The translations under genes were made by a program, and so were the position numbers. A model generated the notes under the pieces. The model saw only the letters and a list, made by a program, of their open reading frames with translations. It was not told the DNA's origin and searched no databases. Shown in pieces: positions 1-10,870 of a stretch of DNA of 64,000 nt (the stretch's first letter is position 1; the number at the start of each line of letters is the position of its first letter). Origin of the DNA: Mycteria americana (lineage: Eukaryota; Chordata; Aves; Ciconiiformes; Ciconiidae); NCBI RefSeq assembly GCF_035582795.1, contig NC_134367.1, positions 4,342,501-4,406,500 of the forward strand, in the 5' to 3' direction.

Positions 1-1990
1 TAACTTTACTGTGACTTTTGCCAAGTAAAACAGAGTTGTACGCATTTCTAGCGCTGAAGGAACAAGCTTCAGCTCCTTTTCCAGACCCAGACTTGTGATC
101 AGTCCAACCTCAGGCATGCGAACCACTTCTTCTCCACCCCCTCCCTCACCCCTCATGGTTAAGCCTCTAATCTTATTTATACCTTCAAGGCCCCACTTGA
201 ATTTCACATAATTGCCTGTTTTCTCTTTAAACTGGTACTACGGATCTTGCAGTGCTGTGGACCGAGCAGTTAGGAAAACAGGTGAAAACAAGAGAGCTTA
301 CTGAAGACGTTAACAATGCCTTATAAATACTAGCCCTGCCACAGAACTGCCATTTCCTTCTGTTAAATAAATACCAAGGGAAAGCTGTGGAAAAAATATT
401 CAAGGAAAACCAGGAAGTTTGTCTTTAAATTGGGCAATATCAGTGTTTGTCCGAAGTGCACAGGCTTTTAAGGGCCCACAGTTGCCTAAAGAAAACACCT
501 CATAAATTCGTAAGACTCCCAAAGTTGATAGGCTCTCCAAGTGAGCATGGATGCCAGATAACATCTCACAGTATCAGGTGACTAATGTAAACTTAAAAGT
601 TTTCATTCTGGGTTTTCCACCCAGAATGTAAACTCCTAATCTCAGTTGCTGCCAGTCCATATCTGAAGAAATACTGCTGAATTAAGTCCTTCTTTTTGCC
701 AAGTCTATAATGCTTCATACAAACGCCGTTCCCCCTCCCAGTGTCTCTGTTCCTCTGTCACATGAGCACTAAGCAATAACAATACTATCTTATTTGAACA
801 CAGATGTTTTCTTCAGCACTTCACAGCATTCACTTGGAAAACAAGTATCGCAATGCCCATTTTATAGACTGGAAAATTGAGGCGAAGTCAGTTGATAGCA
901 TTCACTGGGGCTCATCCTGAGGAACACAGCAAAGCCATTTCTGGAGTCCAGATCTCCTTAAAACATTACAAATACTTCAAGTTACTCTAAAATAATGATC
1001 TGCTCTGCTAAGTCCCGTGGGTGTTTCTTACATAGACACACAGCACTGATGAAGTCAGTAGAAGCATTCACATGACTAAAGTAGACAGCTTTTTACTGAT
1101 AGAGGAAATAATATTTTGCTAGGGGCAGAATTTTGCATTGCAGATTTCCAAGACATTATAAATGATATTGAGGAAATAATATCATCAAGCTGAGAATAAT
1201 TCTGAGATAACCTTTATTACCGCATGACTAAGAGTATTCGTTGTGAGTAAATGACTCAACTGTTGAAGAACTCAGTCGTCACTGACTTAGAAAATAGTTT
1301 GACTGTTCATGCTGGAAGGCACCACTAAGACTGGTACAGTGACAATTTATCCTTGAGTAATCCTAATCCACAAGCAGAACAAAGAAAAGAGAGGATCCTA
1401 TTTAGGAAAACAGAGAAACCTGGGTTCCCACAAAAGCATCCAGAATGATCTGGACTGGGTTTACCAAAGCCCATTATGACACAGTCCTTGTCAAGAGCAC
1501 ATCATGTCAAAAGCACATCTGTCAAACAGGTATTAGTGACAATACCACCACTGGTCTAAGAAACGTAGGACAACATCTTCCAAAGGGAGCACTAGATCCC
1601 TTCACTGTTGTTAAGATCCTTTAGAGGTTCCTCCCCGCTCCATCTGAGGAGCAATCAAAAGTTATAGAAATTTCTATCACAAGGATACCTAGGAAATACT
1701 GTAGTGTCCTCTAGAAATATCAGGAGCATTGCAGTGGCAGAAGATGGAAGGGAAGCTTTCCTCCTTTAGGAGAACTAGCATTTCCATTGGAAGATCAAAT
1801 AAGCTGTGTCCTGGGAAGTAAAGAGGCTCTGTGAGTGATATGGGAAGAGCAGAGGGGCCTGACCTGCAGCGGGGCTCACCATCACTTGAGAAGATTTGCC
1901 AAAGGGTAGACTGGATTGGTAAGAGGTTCTCTCTTCTGTAGAGCACAATCTAGGGGACGTATCCGGAAGACATGGAAGTGCTTGTGCTGG
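1..1990. other. EFHC1 intron 1, AT-rich part
   Basis: This is AT-rich sequence with no recognised exon on either strand. The open frame at 1689-1946 (minus) resembles no EFHC1 segment. The only structure seen is the MIR-like relic at about 795-965. EFHC1 exons that are short or divergent could be missed here. Confidence 0.5.
795..965 (+). repeat. MIR-like SINE relic
   Basis: The segment near 858-885 (cccattttatagactggaaa) followed by a GAGGCGAAG stretch resembles the MIR consensus CCCATTTTACAGATGAGGAAACTGAGGC. The downstream ACACAGCAAAG and GGAGTCCAGATCTCC resemble the later MIR segment (ACACAGC ... ACCCAGGTCT). It is highly diverged, consistent with an ancient amniote SINE. Confidence 0.45.
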
Positions 1991-2299
1991 AGGTGTCAGT
2001 TTTCAATGGGAATATCAAGGACAAGGACTGTCCCAAGGTATGTCTCTTTTTTTTTTTCAGTACCGCATGTCCCATGACAAATGTTCACATGCAAGTACAT
2101 GAGGTTCCTTATCCTGGAATACCAGAGCATACTGGGGCCCTGTCCTCCTGATGACCAGGCAACTTGGACATATTGGGAGGAAATAGGGGGAAGAAAGGGC
2201 CTCACTCGCAATATGGAGCCTTATGGAAATGGAGAAGCCTGTTCTTGAGGATATTAAGTTCCAGGGAAATGTAAGGCATGTCCTGGTCTATCTGTTCCC

Positions 2300-4030
2300 T
2301 ACAAAAGTCTGGGAGCATTGCTTCTGAGGGAAGCAGTCAGGGTATTGGTTTCTCAAACTGACATTAGTAGCATTGAGTTGAAGTTGAGCAATAGTGTCAA
2401 GACTCAAGATATTAGTTCCCCAGGGAGAAGGAAGGGCAGAGCTGTCAGCTGCTGTGAAACAGTACTGGAAGGAACTCAGGGAGTATCAGTTCTTATCCGT
2501 GGTACTGCTTCCTCAAGAGGATATCGGGAGGATTTGGGGTTATCAGATCCTTAGTGGGCCATTGGGAATGGGGAAAAGGAGAGATTGCTTCCTCATTTAG
2601 GTATCAATTGAAATGCAGAGGATGAGGATGAGACTACTTCTTCCAAGGAACCTGGGAGCAGCTGAGAGGGCCCCACTCCCTTGGGATGATCCTGGAGGCT
2701 GTGGTGGTATCAGTTCTGTGGAGGGATACCAGTTCTCTGAAGACTATCAGGTTCTCAGATTCCAGACCATTAGTTCTCTACAGACTATCAAAGATTCAGT
2801 TCTCCAGGCAATACCAGGACAGCATTTGTGGAAGTATCAGAGCTTTGAAGGAGGGGGTATCAGGAAGGTATTGATTGCCCAGGAGACTGGTGACTTCAGG
2901 GTCTATCTGTCTCTCTAAGAGTGGTAGTTGGATCCAGGACATAACTGTACTGGGATGGTTTTGGGGATTAATTCCTGGTGGAGGACTGCTTGAGGTTTGG
3001 ACAGTGTTGGTTCTCCTGGGTATATCAAGACAGTTGAGGGGCTATCAGGTGAGTTTATAGGTCCTGATTCAGGGCAGTATCAGAATGAGTAGCAGGTTCA
3101 GAACACATCCCTTTGGGAAAACTGAGATGGTTCACAGAAACAGTAGTTTTCCTGGGGGAATCAGGTTTCAAGGCTGTAAAGTGAGTTTGGGGATACTCCT
3201 TCCCTTGGGGTATCACAGGAACTGGTGGGGGAACTATTGGATGGATTCAGGGGTACTGGATCTCCATGGGGTGAGTTTGCAGATAGTAGTTCTGCAGTTA
3301 TAAAGAAAGCTTTTGGGGTCTCAAATGAGGCTGGGGGAAACTACCTCTCCAAAGCTATCAGGACAATTTCAGGGATTATCAGATGGGTGCAAGATGCAAT
3401 GAGTTCCTTAGGGACAAGACTAAGAGTACCAAGCCCCCTGGAGGGTGGGCTGAGGGATACCTGGTCCCCTGGGAACAGACTTTCAATTACATTGGGAGAA
3501 CTTAGGGAGTACCAGGTCTGCTGTGGGTGGGGTCAGGGGATACCAGGTGGGTTCAGAGAGTTCAGGTCCCCCAGAAGTTAGTTCAGCAGATATTTGTTGG
3601 CTTTGGGAAACACCAAGTCGCCTGGGGGAGAGTTCAGTGGGTATTAGGTCTACTGGGGAGCATCAAATGAATTTACAGGGCACCACGTCTCTTGGGGGTC
3701 ACTTCACAGGGTACCAGGTCCTCTGAAGGGTATCTGGTGAGTTTTGAGGGGTACCAGGTTCACAGGACATGGGTTCACAGGACACCAAGTCCCCTCAGGG
3801 ATATTAGGTGAATTCGGGAGGTATCAGGCCTCTTGGGGGAATTAGAGGTGGTCTGAGGGAACAGGAGGTTCCCTCAGGGTGGGTTCAGGGGGTAACATGT
3901 CCCCCGGGGGAATATTAGGTGAGTTTAGGAGTACCAGGTCTCCTGGGGAGTTAGAGGAGGGTCTGAGGGAGTACGAGGATCCCAGGGGGTGTCTTCAGGG
4001 GGTACCAGGTCCCCCGGGGGAGCCGAACAG
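2300..4030. repeat. Degenerate minisatellite array in EFHC1 intron 1
   Basis: About 1.7 kb is built from diverged copies of a core like GGTACCAGGTCCCCTGGGG, with a TATTAGGTGAGTTT-type variant. In the right half the cores fall at about 3611, 3641, 3681, 3711, 3751, 3782, 3821, 3861, 3892, 3932, 3972 and 4002. The steps mostly alternate between 30 and 40 bases, so pairs repeat about every 70 bases. To the left (2700-2800) cores of the form TATCAGTTCT recur about every 20 bases and are more decayed. The array is GC-skewed, with G on the plus strand, and ends about 175 bp from the EFHC1 donor site. No coding function is inferred from the open frames across it. Confidence 0.75.
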
Positions 4031-4204
4031 GGTGCAGGTCACTGACGAGTCCCTGGAGGAGGTGGGGGGTGTAGAGCCCCGGTTCTCAGGGAGGCTCTCA
4101 AGGGGGCACCTGCTAGGCCAGGCCAGACCGGCCTTGGGGGTGTCCCGGGGAAATGGGGGCGGGGGGTCCCCGGGAGGCAGGGTAGACCGTGCGGCTGCGC
4201 TCAC

Positions 4205-4267
4205 CATGGGGTCCCTGAAGGCGCAGCCCGGGAGGAAGGGCAGGCCCGGCCCCGGCTCCGAGCTCAT
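4205..4267 (-). CDS. EFHC1: EFHC1 first coding exon (partial gene, continues off the left edge)
   Basis: EFHC1 (myoclonin-1) is a DM10-domain, calcium-binding microtubule inner protein of motile cilia; it also associates with the mitotic spindle. Only the first coding exon is in the window. Read on the minus strand, an ATG at 4267-4265 in a full Kozak context (GCCGCCATGA) opens 21 codons beginning MSSEPGPGLPFLPGCAFRDP. This lines up with the vertebrate EFHC1 N-terminus, which has the same GLPFLPG core followed by F-(K/R)-D. The exon ends in phase 0 at 4205, directly before a GTGAGC donor. The DM10 domains and EF-hand lie further left. I could not see exon 2 in 1-4200, so intron 1 appears to exceed 4.2 kb. 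Gene order (EFHC1-PAQR8-MCM3, with EFHC1 and PAQR8 co-oriented) supports the call. The exon is short, so identity rests on this motif plus synteny. Confidence 0.85.
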
Positions 4268-4306
4268 GGCGGCGGATGCGCTCCCGCCCCAGCCTCCGGC
4301 GACGCC

Positions 4307-4320
4307 GTCTCCACGGCAAC
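4307..4320. promoter_or_regulatory. RFX X-box motif 1 in the EFHC1 promoter
   Basis: GTCTCCACGGCAAC fits the X-box consensus GTHNYY-(N2)-RRNAAC bound by RFX factors, which drive ciliary genes. It lies 40 bp upstream of the EFHC1 ATG, so it may fall in the 5' UTR or core promoter. Confidence 0.7.
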
Positions 4321-4412
4321 CGCCGGCCCGCCCAGTGCGCAGGCTCGCCGGAAGGCACATGCGCACTGAGCCGGGCGGAGTTCCGCGCCTGTGCGGTGAG
4401 CGACAGGGAGGC

Positions 4413-4426
4413 GTTGCCGTGGCAAC
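4413..4426. promoter_or_regulatory. RFX X-box motif 2 (perfect inverted repeat) in the EFHC1 promoter
   Basis: GTTGCCGTGGCAAC has perfect inverted half sites GTTGCC/GGCAAC with a two-base spacer, the strongest form of the X-box. It lies 146 bp upstream of the EFHC1 ATG and 92 bp from motif 1. RFX2/RFX3 binding is expected from the motif and is not shown by the sequence itself. Confidence 0.8.
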
Positions 4427-5639
4427 GGAAGGGCGGGAGCGCGGCCGGCGGAGCTTGTCCGAGGCGCAGGGCGGGGGCCGCTGGGCTGGGCCGCCCCCGG
4501 CACGCTGGGAAGGGGGGCCCAGGGTGCCCTCGTCCCCGCAGTGGGGAAAAGAAGCAGTCCCGGGAGCCTTAATCCTGTTTTCTTACGGATTTGAGCGTGC
4601 TTGGGTCTACTCCAACACAAGCTGCCGCCATGTTCCCCCTCCCCCTCGCGCCCAGCCGGGGTCTTTTAGCATCCCACAGCGTAAACTCGGTATTGCCTCT
4701 GCCGGGCCCTCACCCCCTCGGCACAGCTGGGCTACGTCCGTGCTATTAAAATCTCTTGGCTTCCAAAACGGGTGGCGGCCTCTAGGCCACCTTTTGGGAG
4801 TTGTCCCTGCCCTATGCTGTGCCCAGGGAGAGGAGTAGCCGTGGAGGGCCAAATCCAAACCTGGAGTGCTCAAAACATTTTAACAAACAGAAGTGATTGT
4901 GCTGGTTCATTATGTTTATAGTATATATATTAGTTGTGAAATAGTGGGGTTTGTAACATGTAGCACTGACGTAGTTCCTCTCTTAAACACAATTTTTATC
5001 TCTTTCTGAAGGAAGCGGCAAAAAGAAGCAGCAGCAGGACCATCTAGGAAAAGGCAGTTGTGCAAAAGTCACTCCCAAACGTAAGAGATAAAAGAGAGCC
5101 AAGTCAATTACTACGGAGAAAAGAGTTTTTTGTATGTCTTTCCCTTGGTCTCTTTATCAACGGGATAACACGAGACAGGCCAGGCTACAATTCAAGGGCA
5201 GGCAGCAGGATCTGAGAATTTTGTAAGCAGAAGTCAAGCAGAGAGAAATGCAGCCAGACCGTCTGTCTAAGCATGGTGTGGGAGAGAGAAGAAAGCCAGC
5301 TGGTGGGAGATAAAGAATGAGCCTGATGAGCTTAGAAAGGAAAATAATAGATTGAAGGCCAAGCAGGGCTAAAAGAGCTGGATCTGAAAGACAGCAAGCT
5401 GCTAATGTGACTGCTGACTCAGATGCAGGTGCTGGGACTGAAGTGCTCTCTCTGATTTCTCCTGCTCTGATATCCAAGCACCGTTTAGCAGGTGTCCTGA
5501 ACTTAGCAAGGACCAGGGCCTTCCTCAGAGAAGGCAACTTGCCTCCGTGGGCCGTGGTCATCCTCTAGGAGAGTGACAGCAACTTTTTAACAAGGCTGTG
5601 TGGCGGAGTGCCCCTGTGTGCAGCTTGCAATGAGGCAGG

Positions 5640-5760
5640 TGCTATCCTGCTCTTTGCATGAGTAGGGAACTAGGGCCAGGAGATTTATCCAGGGTCACAA
5701 AGTAGGATCTTAGGCTCTGGAATATGAGCAGGGACAGGATTGGAAGACTGTGGTCCCAGT
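5640..5760 (+). repeat. MIR-like SINE relic
   Basis: GAACTAGGGCCAGGAGATTTATCCAGGGTCACAAAG-type sequence (read with gaps) follows the MIR order: GAAACTGAGGC, then CTTGCCCAAGGTCACACAG. Divergence is high, so the boundaries are approximate. Confidence 0.35.
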
Positions 5761-5879
5761 ACGTTCCTCCTGGGTGTTTTAAAGGAGATGGGAATGAAAA
5801 AAGGAAGATTAAGGACAGCCATAGCAAAAGCTGGTACTTTCTCAGAAACAGTGACCATAAAGCAGGAAAGAGGAGAAAT

Positions 5880-6030
5880 GGGGAATAAGGAATTGAAGTG
5901 GAACTCAGAAGATCTGGATTCAGCATCATCTTTGACATCAACTTCTGTACAGGCAAGTGTGATTTGCCAAGGTTAAGACAAGCCTCTTCAGCCTCCTACA
6001 TCCCTACTCTCTATTTGTGAAAGGGAAAAG
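5880..6030 (-). repeat. MIR-like SINE relic, opposite orientation
   Basis: The order of segments (CTGGATTC, then GTGATTTGCCAAGGTTAAGA, then CTCTTCAGCCTCC, then TATTTGTGAAAGGG) parallels the reverse complement of the MIR core (TGTGACCTTGGGCAAGTTACTTAACC ... CTCAGTTTCCTCATCTGTAAAATGGG). It is ancient and the edges are uncertain. Confidence 0.4.
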
Positions 6031-7919
6031 GAAGTCTTTATCAAGATTTCCTATCTCTTATCTGTTTAAAGCTTATGTATTTTAGAGGAAAGACTGTGCT
6101 ATTATCTGTATATATGCTACTGTAATACGCAGCAATGAAAAAGTCTGACCGGTGAATCCCCATGCAAGGAGAGTGGATGGTGTTTCAGTACACTCCATCT
6201 GTAGTCTGAGGGATCCAAGGACTACTTCCAATGGGTCTCTTAAAAAACACTCAGAAGCACGGGCTTGTTGGCAGGAGGCTGAAATTTGCCACCCAAGTAT
6301 CCACAAATTGAGTGAAATAATCAGGGATTCATAACTCGGACTACTCTCCCACACCACTTTCTACACAGCTTTGTCATCACATCCAGCATTTGTCCAGCTG
6401 ACCAGCAGACACCCTGATGAAGCAATACAAGCTGGGATTTCTTCCTTTCTTCCACCCCATCTATTGGCCCCAAAGGGCCAAATATTTGATACAGGTGTGT
6501 TAGAAAGGATACTGCTAAGGAATGAGTTTAGTTCTCTTCACTCATAGCAGGAGGAACTGTTTTGGATTGAGTGTAAGTCTTACCTTCAGCCAGAACAAAG
6601 CAAAGAACTACAGGAAAAAGGATAAGCCATCACTGGGAACAGCTGCAGAACTTAAGACACAGCAGATAGCTTAATGCCTTATACTTCCGGCATTTTTTTT
6701 TCCCAGGGCTGCTGAGGCTTCACTTCTTTCTCTGAAGTCAACAGGAGCAGCAAGCAACTTTGGGAAGTATTCTTTCCCTGATCTAGTCCCTGAGACCATC
6801 TTAAACAGCTGCTTAACAGAACAAAGAAGGAACATCTCACTTAAGAGCTGTTTGCCAGTGCTCTGCCTCTTAGCCCATGTTATCAGAGAACTGCAAGGAT
6901 AAGACCAGATAAAGATTGCCATTGGGTAAAAGAACCTCTTCTGAGGCAACTCACTGCTGCAGTATCTGGTGCCTGAAGTAAAAATCGTTACCTTCTCTCA
7001 CATTCTCTCCTCTGTGGCTGGTGACACACGAAATGACAGAAACAAAATGCCTTGTTCCTCTGACTTGGAAGCTCTTCTACTTCTTGCATTTGGCTTCATG
7101 TGCTTTGGATAGGCCAGTTTCCTCTTCTGCTAATAACCATTTCTGGCTTTTCACGCATCAAGGATGTGTGTGTGTAATATCAGGTAATGACGGGCATGTA
7201 GTAAATACGTTCCCTAAAACAGTATCACCAGGCAGTTTCTCCTCAGCATACCACAAGTCTCTATTTTTGTTTCTAGTTAAAAAAGTTAACAGCCCTGGTT
7301 TTCTGTTTTGGTATTTTCTCCCATTCCTCTCCAGTTTTTACTTCATGGAAACTTAAAACTTTGGCCTAACTCATCTGGTGAACCCCCCGTCACTTACGCA
7401 GAGGGCGAGACGTTAGCAAAGCACATCCCTCGCTCAGAAATGCATCTCTTTGCAGAGTTGGCTGCACGCCTGCTTGAATGGGAGCATTTTTTCCTAAGCC
7501 TGTCTGGAGAGCTAGCGCCGAAGGCTCTGCTTTCGTGGCACTGGAGGCCTCTCTGCAGCCACAGATGAAGACATCTCGCCCTCTGGTGGGTAAAAACACA
7601 GCAGTACGGAAGCCTAGGTCTGCATGTTATATTAAGAAATAATAATTAAAATTGTGTGGTGGTAATAGAAGGAAAAAGAGCAGATTTTTTAGAGGACCAA
7701 AATTGACACCGAGTGTATGTCCTGGAGGATGGGGTATGTACACAGGATGGGGTATGTACACAATCACGCATGATCCTCCTGGTAAAGAGGGTTTAAACTC
7801 GTGATGACAGGGGGGAGAGAGAGTTACCAGCAGCCCTGTCACAGAGTGATGTTCAAGGTTGATGAGCAGAGGGCCTGGAGTAATGTAACACAAAGAGATC
7901 ACAAAATCAACAAGACAAG

Positions 7920-10427
7920 GCTTAAGCGGGGTCACCTCCAGCATTTGCATGTAAGCATGGAAGTGCCTAGAAGGCACCATTATGGAGAAATCCCCCAAAA
8001 CCCTTCTGGGAAATCAGCGTGCTGGGGTGTCTCTCTGAAGTGCATGTAGAGTAATGCAGGCAGCATGGGGACTATGCATGATGAGTTAGAGATCTGTGCA
8101 CAGATCTTAAGAAGGACAGGTCGAGAAGATGAGGAGGAGTTGCCCTTTATGTGAGAGAACAGCTGGAGTGCACGGAGCTCTGCGTGGATGATAAGCCAAC
8201 TGAGAGCTTATGGGTAAGGATTAAAGAGAAGACTAATATGGGTGACATTGTAGTGGGTGTCTGCTATAGGCTGCCTAACCAGGTAGAACAAGTGGGTGAG
8301 GTCTTCTACAGGCAGATAGGAGTAGTCTCCTTGCAGGCCCTGGTCCTCATGGGGGACTTCAGCCACCCTGATATCTGCTGGAGGGACAACATAGCAGGGC
8401 ATAAGCAATCCAGGAGATTCCTGGAGTGCAGTGCTGATAAATTCTTCCTCCAAGTGATAGAGGAGCCAACAGGAGAAGTGCTTTGCTGGACATCATACTC
8501 ACCAACAAGGGCTCATTGGGGATGTGAAGGTCAAAGGCAGCCTTGGCTGCAGTGACCATGATATGGTGGACTTCAGGATCCTGAGGGGAAGGAGGAGGGT
8601 AAAAAGCAAGCTCACAATCCTGGACTTCAGGAGAGCAGACTTTGGCCTCTTCAAAGACCTCTACTTGCTTGGTAGAGTCCTATGGGATAGGCCTAGGGAG
8701 GAGTGAGGCCCAAGAAAGCTTCCTGATATTCAAGGATCACCTCCTCCAAGGTCAAGAGCAGTCCATCCCGATGAGCAGGAAGTTGGGCAAAAATGCCAGC
8801 AGGCCCGCATGGATAATCAAGGAGCTCCTGGCAAAACTCAAACACAGAAGAAGCATACAGAGGGTGAAAGCAAGGGCACGCATAGGGAGGAATACAGACA
8901 TTATCTGAGCATGCAGGGATGAGGTTAGGAAAGCCAAAACCCAACTGGAACTGAATCTGGCCAAGGATGTCAAAGACAACAAGAAGAGCTTCTATAGGTA
9001 CGTAGATGACAAAAGGAAGACTAGGGAAAATGTGGGCCCATTGCTCAGCAAGATGTGGGAGCTGGTTACACGGAACATGGAAAAGGCTGAGGTACTGAAT
9101 GCCTTCTTCACCTCAGTCTTTACTAGCAAGACAAGCCTTCAGGAACCCCAGGTCCCTGAGACTAGGGGTAAAGGCTGGAGCAAGGAAGATGTACCTTGGT
9201 GGAAGAGGATCAGGTCAGGGAATATTTAAGCATGGGATGCATGCACGAGTACTGAAGGAACGAGCTGATGTAACTGCAAGGCCACTGTCAATGATCTGAA
9301 TGATCATGGCAACTGGGAGAAGTGCCTGAGGACTGGAGGAAAGCAAATGCCACTGCTGTCTTCAAAAAAGGCAAGAAGGAAGACCCCCAGAACTACAGGC
9401 TGGCCAGCCTCACCTTGATCCCTGGGATGGTGATGAAGCAGCTGATCATGGGAACCGTTTCCAGGCACATGAAGGATACAAAAGTCATCAGGAGTAGCGA
9501 GCATGGCTTCACCAAGGGGAAGGCAGGCTTGACCAACCTGAGAACCTTCTATAATAAAATGACTGGCTTGGTGGATGAGAGGAGAACAATAGACATTGTC
9601 TACCTTGACTTCAGTAAGGCTTTTGACACTGTCTGCCGTAAGATCCTCATAGACAAGCTGTTGATGTATGGGCTGGATGAGCAGACAGTGAGGTAGATTA
9701 AAAACTGACTGAGGGCCACCTGGCTGGAAAGAAGCTTTGCAGAAAAAGTCCTGGTAGATGCCAGGCTGAACATGAGCCAGCAATATGCCCTTGCGGCAAA
9801 GAAGGCGAACGGTATCCTGGGCTGCATAGACAAAGTATTCCCAGCGGGTCAAGGGAGGTGATCCTTACCCTCTAACTCCAGCGCTGGTGAGGCCACACTT
9901 GGAGTGCTGTGTCCAGTCCTGGGCTCCCCAGTCTAAAACAGACATGCACATACTGGAGAGAGTCCAACGAAGGACCACCAAGATGATGAAGGGACTGGAG
10001 CATCTCTCCTATGGTGAAAGGCTGAGGGAGCCAGGACTGTTCAGCCAGGAGAAGAGAAGGCTCAGGGAGGATCTTAGTAATGTGTATAAATACCTGAAGG
10101 GAGGGTGCCAAGAGGATGGAGCCAGGCTATTTTCAGTGGTGCCCAGTGCCAGGACCAGAGGCCATGGGCAGGAGGCTCCCTTGGAACATCAGGAATGAAA
10201 CGCAGGAGGCTCCCTTGGAACATCAGGAAACACTATTTTACTGTGAGTGTGACTGAGCACTGGTACAGGTTGCCCAGAGAGGCTGGGGGGTCTCCATCCT
10301 TGGTGATCTTCAAAAGCCATCTGGATGTGGTCATGAGCAACTGGCTCTCAGTGGCCCTTCTGGAGCAGGGGGACTGGACCAGATGACCTCCAGAGGTCCT
10401 TCCAAACTCAACCATTCTGTGATTCTG
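7920..10427 (+). mobile_element. CR1 LINE, decayed, with endonuclease and reverse-transcriptase remnants
   Basis: CR1 is a chicken-repeat-1 non-LTR retrotransposon. From 8151 the frame reads CR1 endonuclease sequence, including VVGVCYRLPNQ and LVLMGDFSHPDICW. From 9322 it reads reverse-transcriptase sequence: EDWRKANATAVFKKGKKEDPQNYR, then DIVYLDFSKAFDTV. The 3' part (from about 9735) encodes the CR1 carboxy end, followed by the usual 3' UTR ending in CCATTCTGTGATTCTGT at 10427. It is 5'-truncated near the ORF2 start. Internal deletions are apparent near 8095 (start of the endonuclease), near 9290, and at about 9715-9735, where the catalytic F-A-D-D region of the RT is missing. Stops and frameshifts break the frame throughout. 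A 33-bp segment around 10163-10228 is tandemly duplicated. The copy cannot be active. Confidence 0.92.
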
Positions 10428-10639
10428 TACAGCTATCAGCAAGAAGAACAGAAGCTCTAGCTTTATTTCAGGTAGGCTCACGTCTAACATTGATATCCTT
10501 CTGCCCATCAACGGTTGTGTATCTTCAGCTTAATTTTAAGCATGCACTGAACTGGTTTGCTTGAACAGGCACTTGTACTCGCAGCTTGGTCACTGATGCT
10601 GCACTGCTTTGGTGCCAGGCCACCAAACCACTAGATACT

Positions 10640-10870
10640 CACCTCTGACAGAAATTAAGGAAAACTGGACACCCAAGTACTTTTGTGGGTGATGAACTTA
10701 AACCCCTCTAATCAGCGTCAGGGCATCCATCCTGCACCTCCCTTGTGAAAAGGGAATGAAAATCACATAGTAACTGTAAAACCTGGAAAGTGCTTTGAGA
10801 TGCACAGATAAAACCACACCCTATTGTTCCTTATTGTTGTAATTATTATCCACTCTATAATTATTATCCA
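10640..10870 (+). repeat. MIR/CORE-SINE-like relic
   Basis: GGAAAGTGCTTTGAGATGCA near 10786 and the following ATTATTATCC-rich stretch match a motif order common in ancient vertebrate SINEs (AAAGTGCTTTGAGAT ... TATTATTATTATT). Upstream sequence is too diverged to classify firmly. Confidence 0.35.

Larger units (their letters stand above)
4268..4560 (-). promoter_or_regulatory. EFHC1: EFHC1 CpG-rich promoter and 5' UTR region
   Basis: This GC- and CpG-rich block lies immediately upstream of the EFHC1 start codon on the minus strand and has no obvious TATA box. It contains two RFX X-box palindromes (listed separately) and GCGCA-type NRF1-like half sites near 4338 and 4358. These are usual in housekeeping and ciliary promoters. 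The transcription start is inferred to lie within it, not seen. A GTGAGC donor-like site on the plus strand at about 4396 leaves open a divergent non-coding transcript. Long open frames across the island on both strands are the usual effect of high GC and are not called as genes. Confidence 0.7.
4570..7915. other. Intergenic stretch left of the CR1 element
   Basis: This is non-coding as far as I can see, lying between the EFHC1 promoter and the CR1 at 7920. Open frames of up to 134 codons (for example 5157-5561 minus) show no recognisable domain. Two MIR-like relics occur (about 5640-5760 and 5880-6030), and a short tandem doublet (aggatggggtatgtacac) lies at about 7725-7760. Confidence 0.5.

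Noticed and set aside
1-4200. Search for EFHC1 exon 2 in the left end
   Set aside because: No minus-strand segment resembling the following EFHC1 sequence was seen; the exon is presumed to lie off the left edge.
3879-4838. A 319-codon plus-strand open frame across the EFHC1 promoter
   Set aside because: It runs through the minisatellite and the CpG island, is low-complexity in composition, has no domain, and overlaps the EFHC1 first exon on the other strand.
5157-5561. A 134-codon minus-strand frame right of the EFHC1 promoter
   Set aside because: No recognisable domain, promoter or splice sites; length is within chance expectation.
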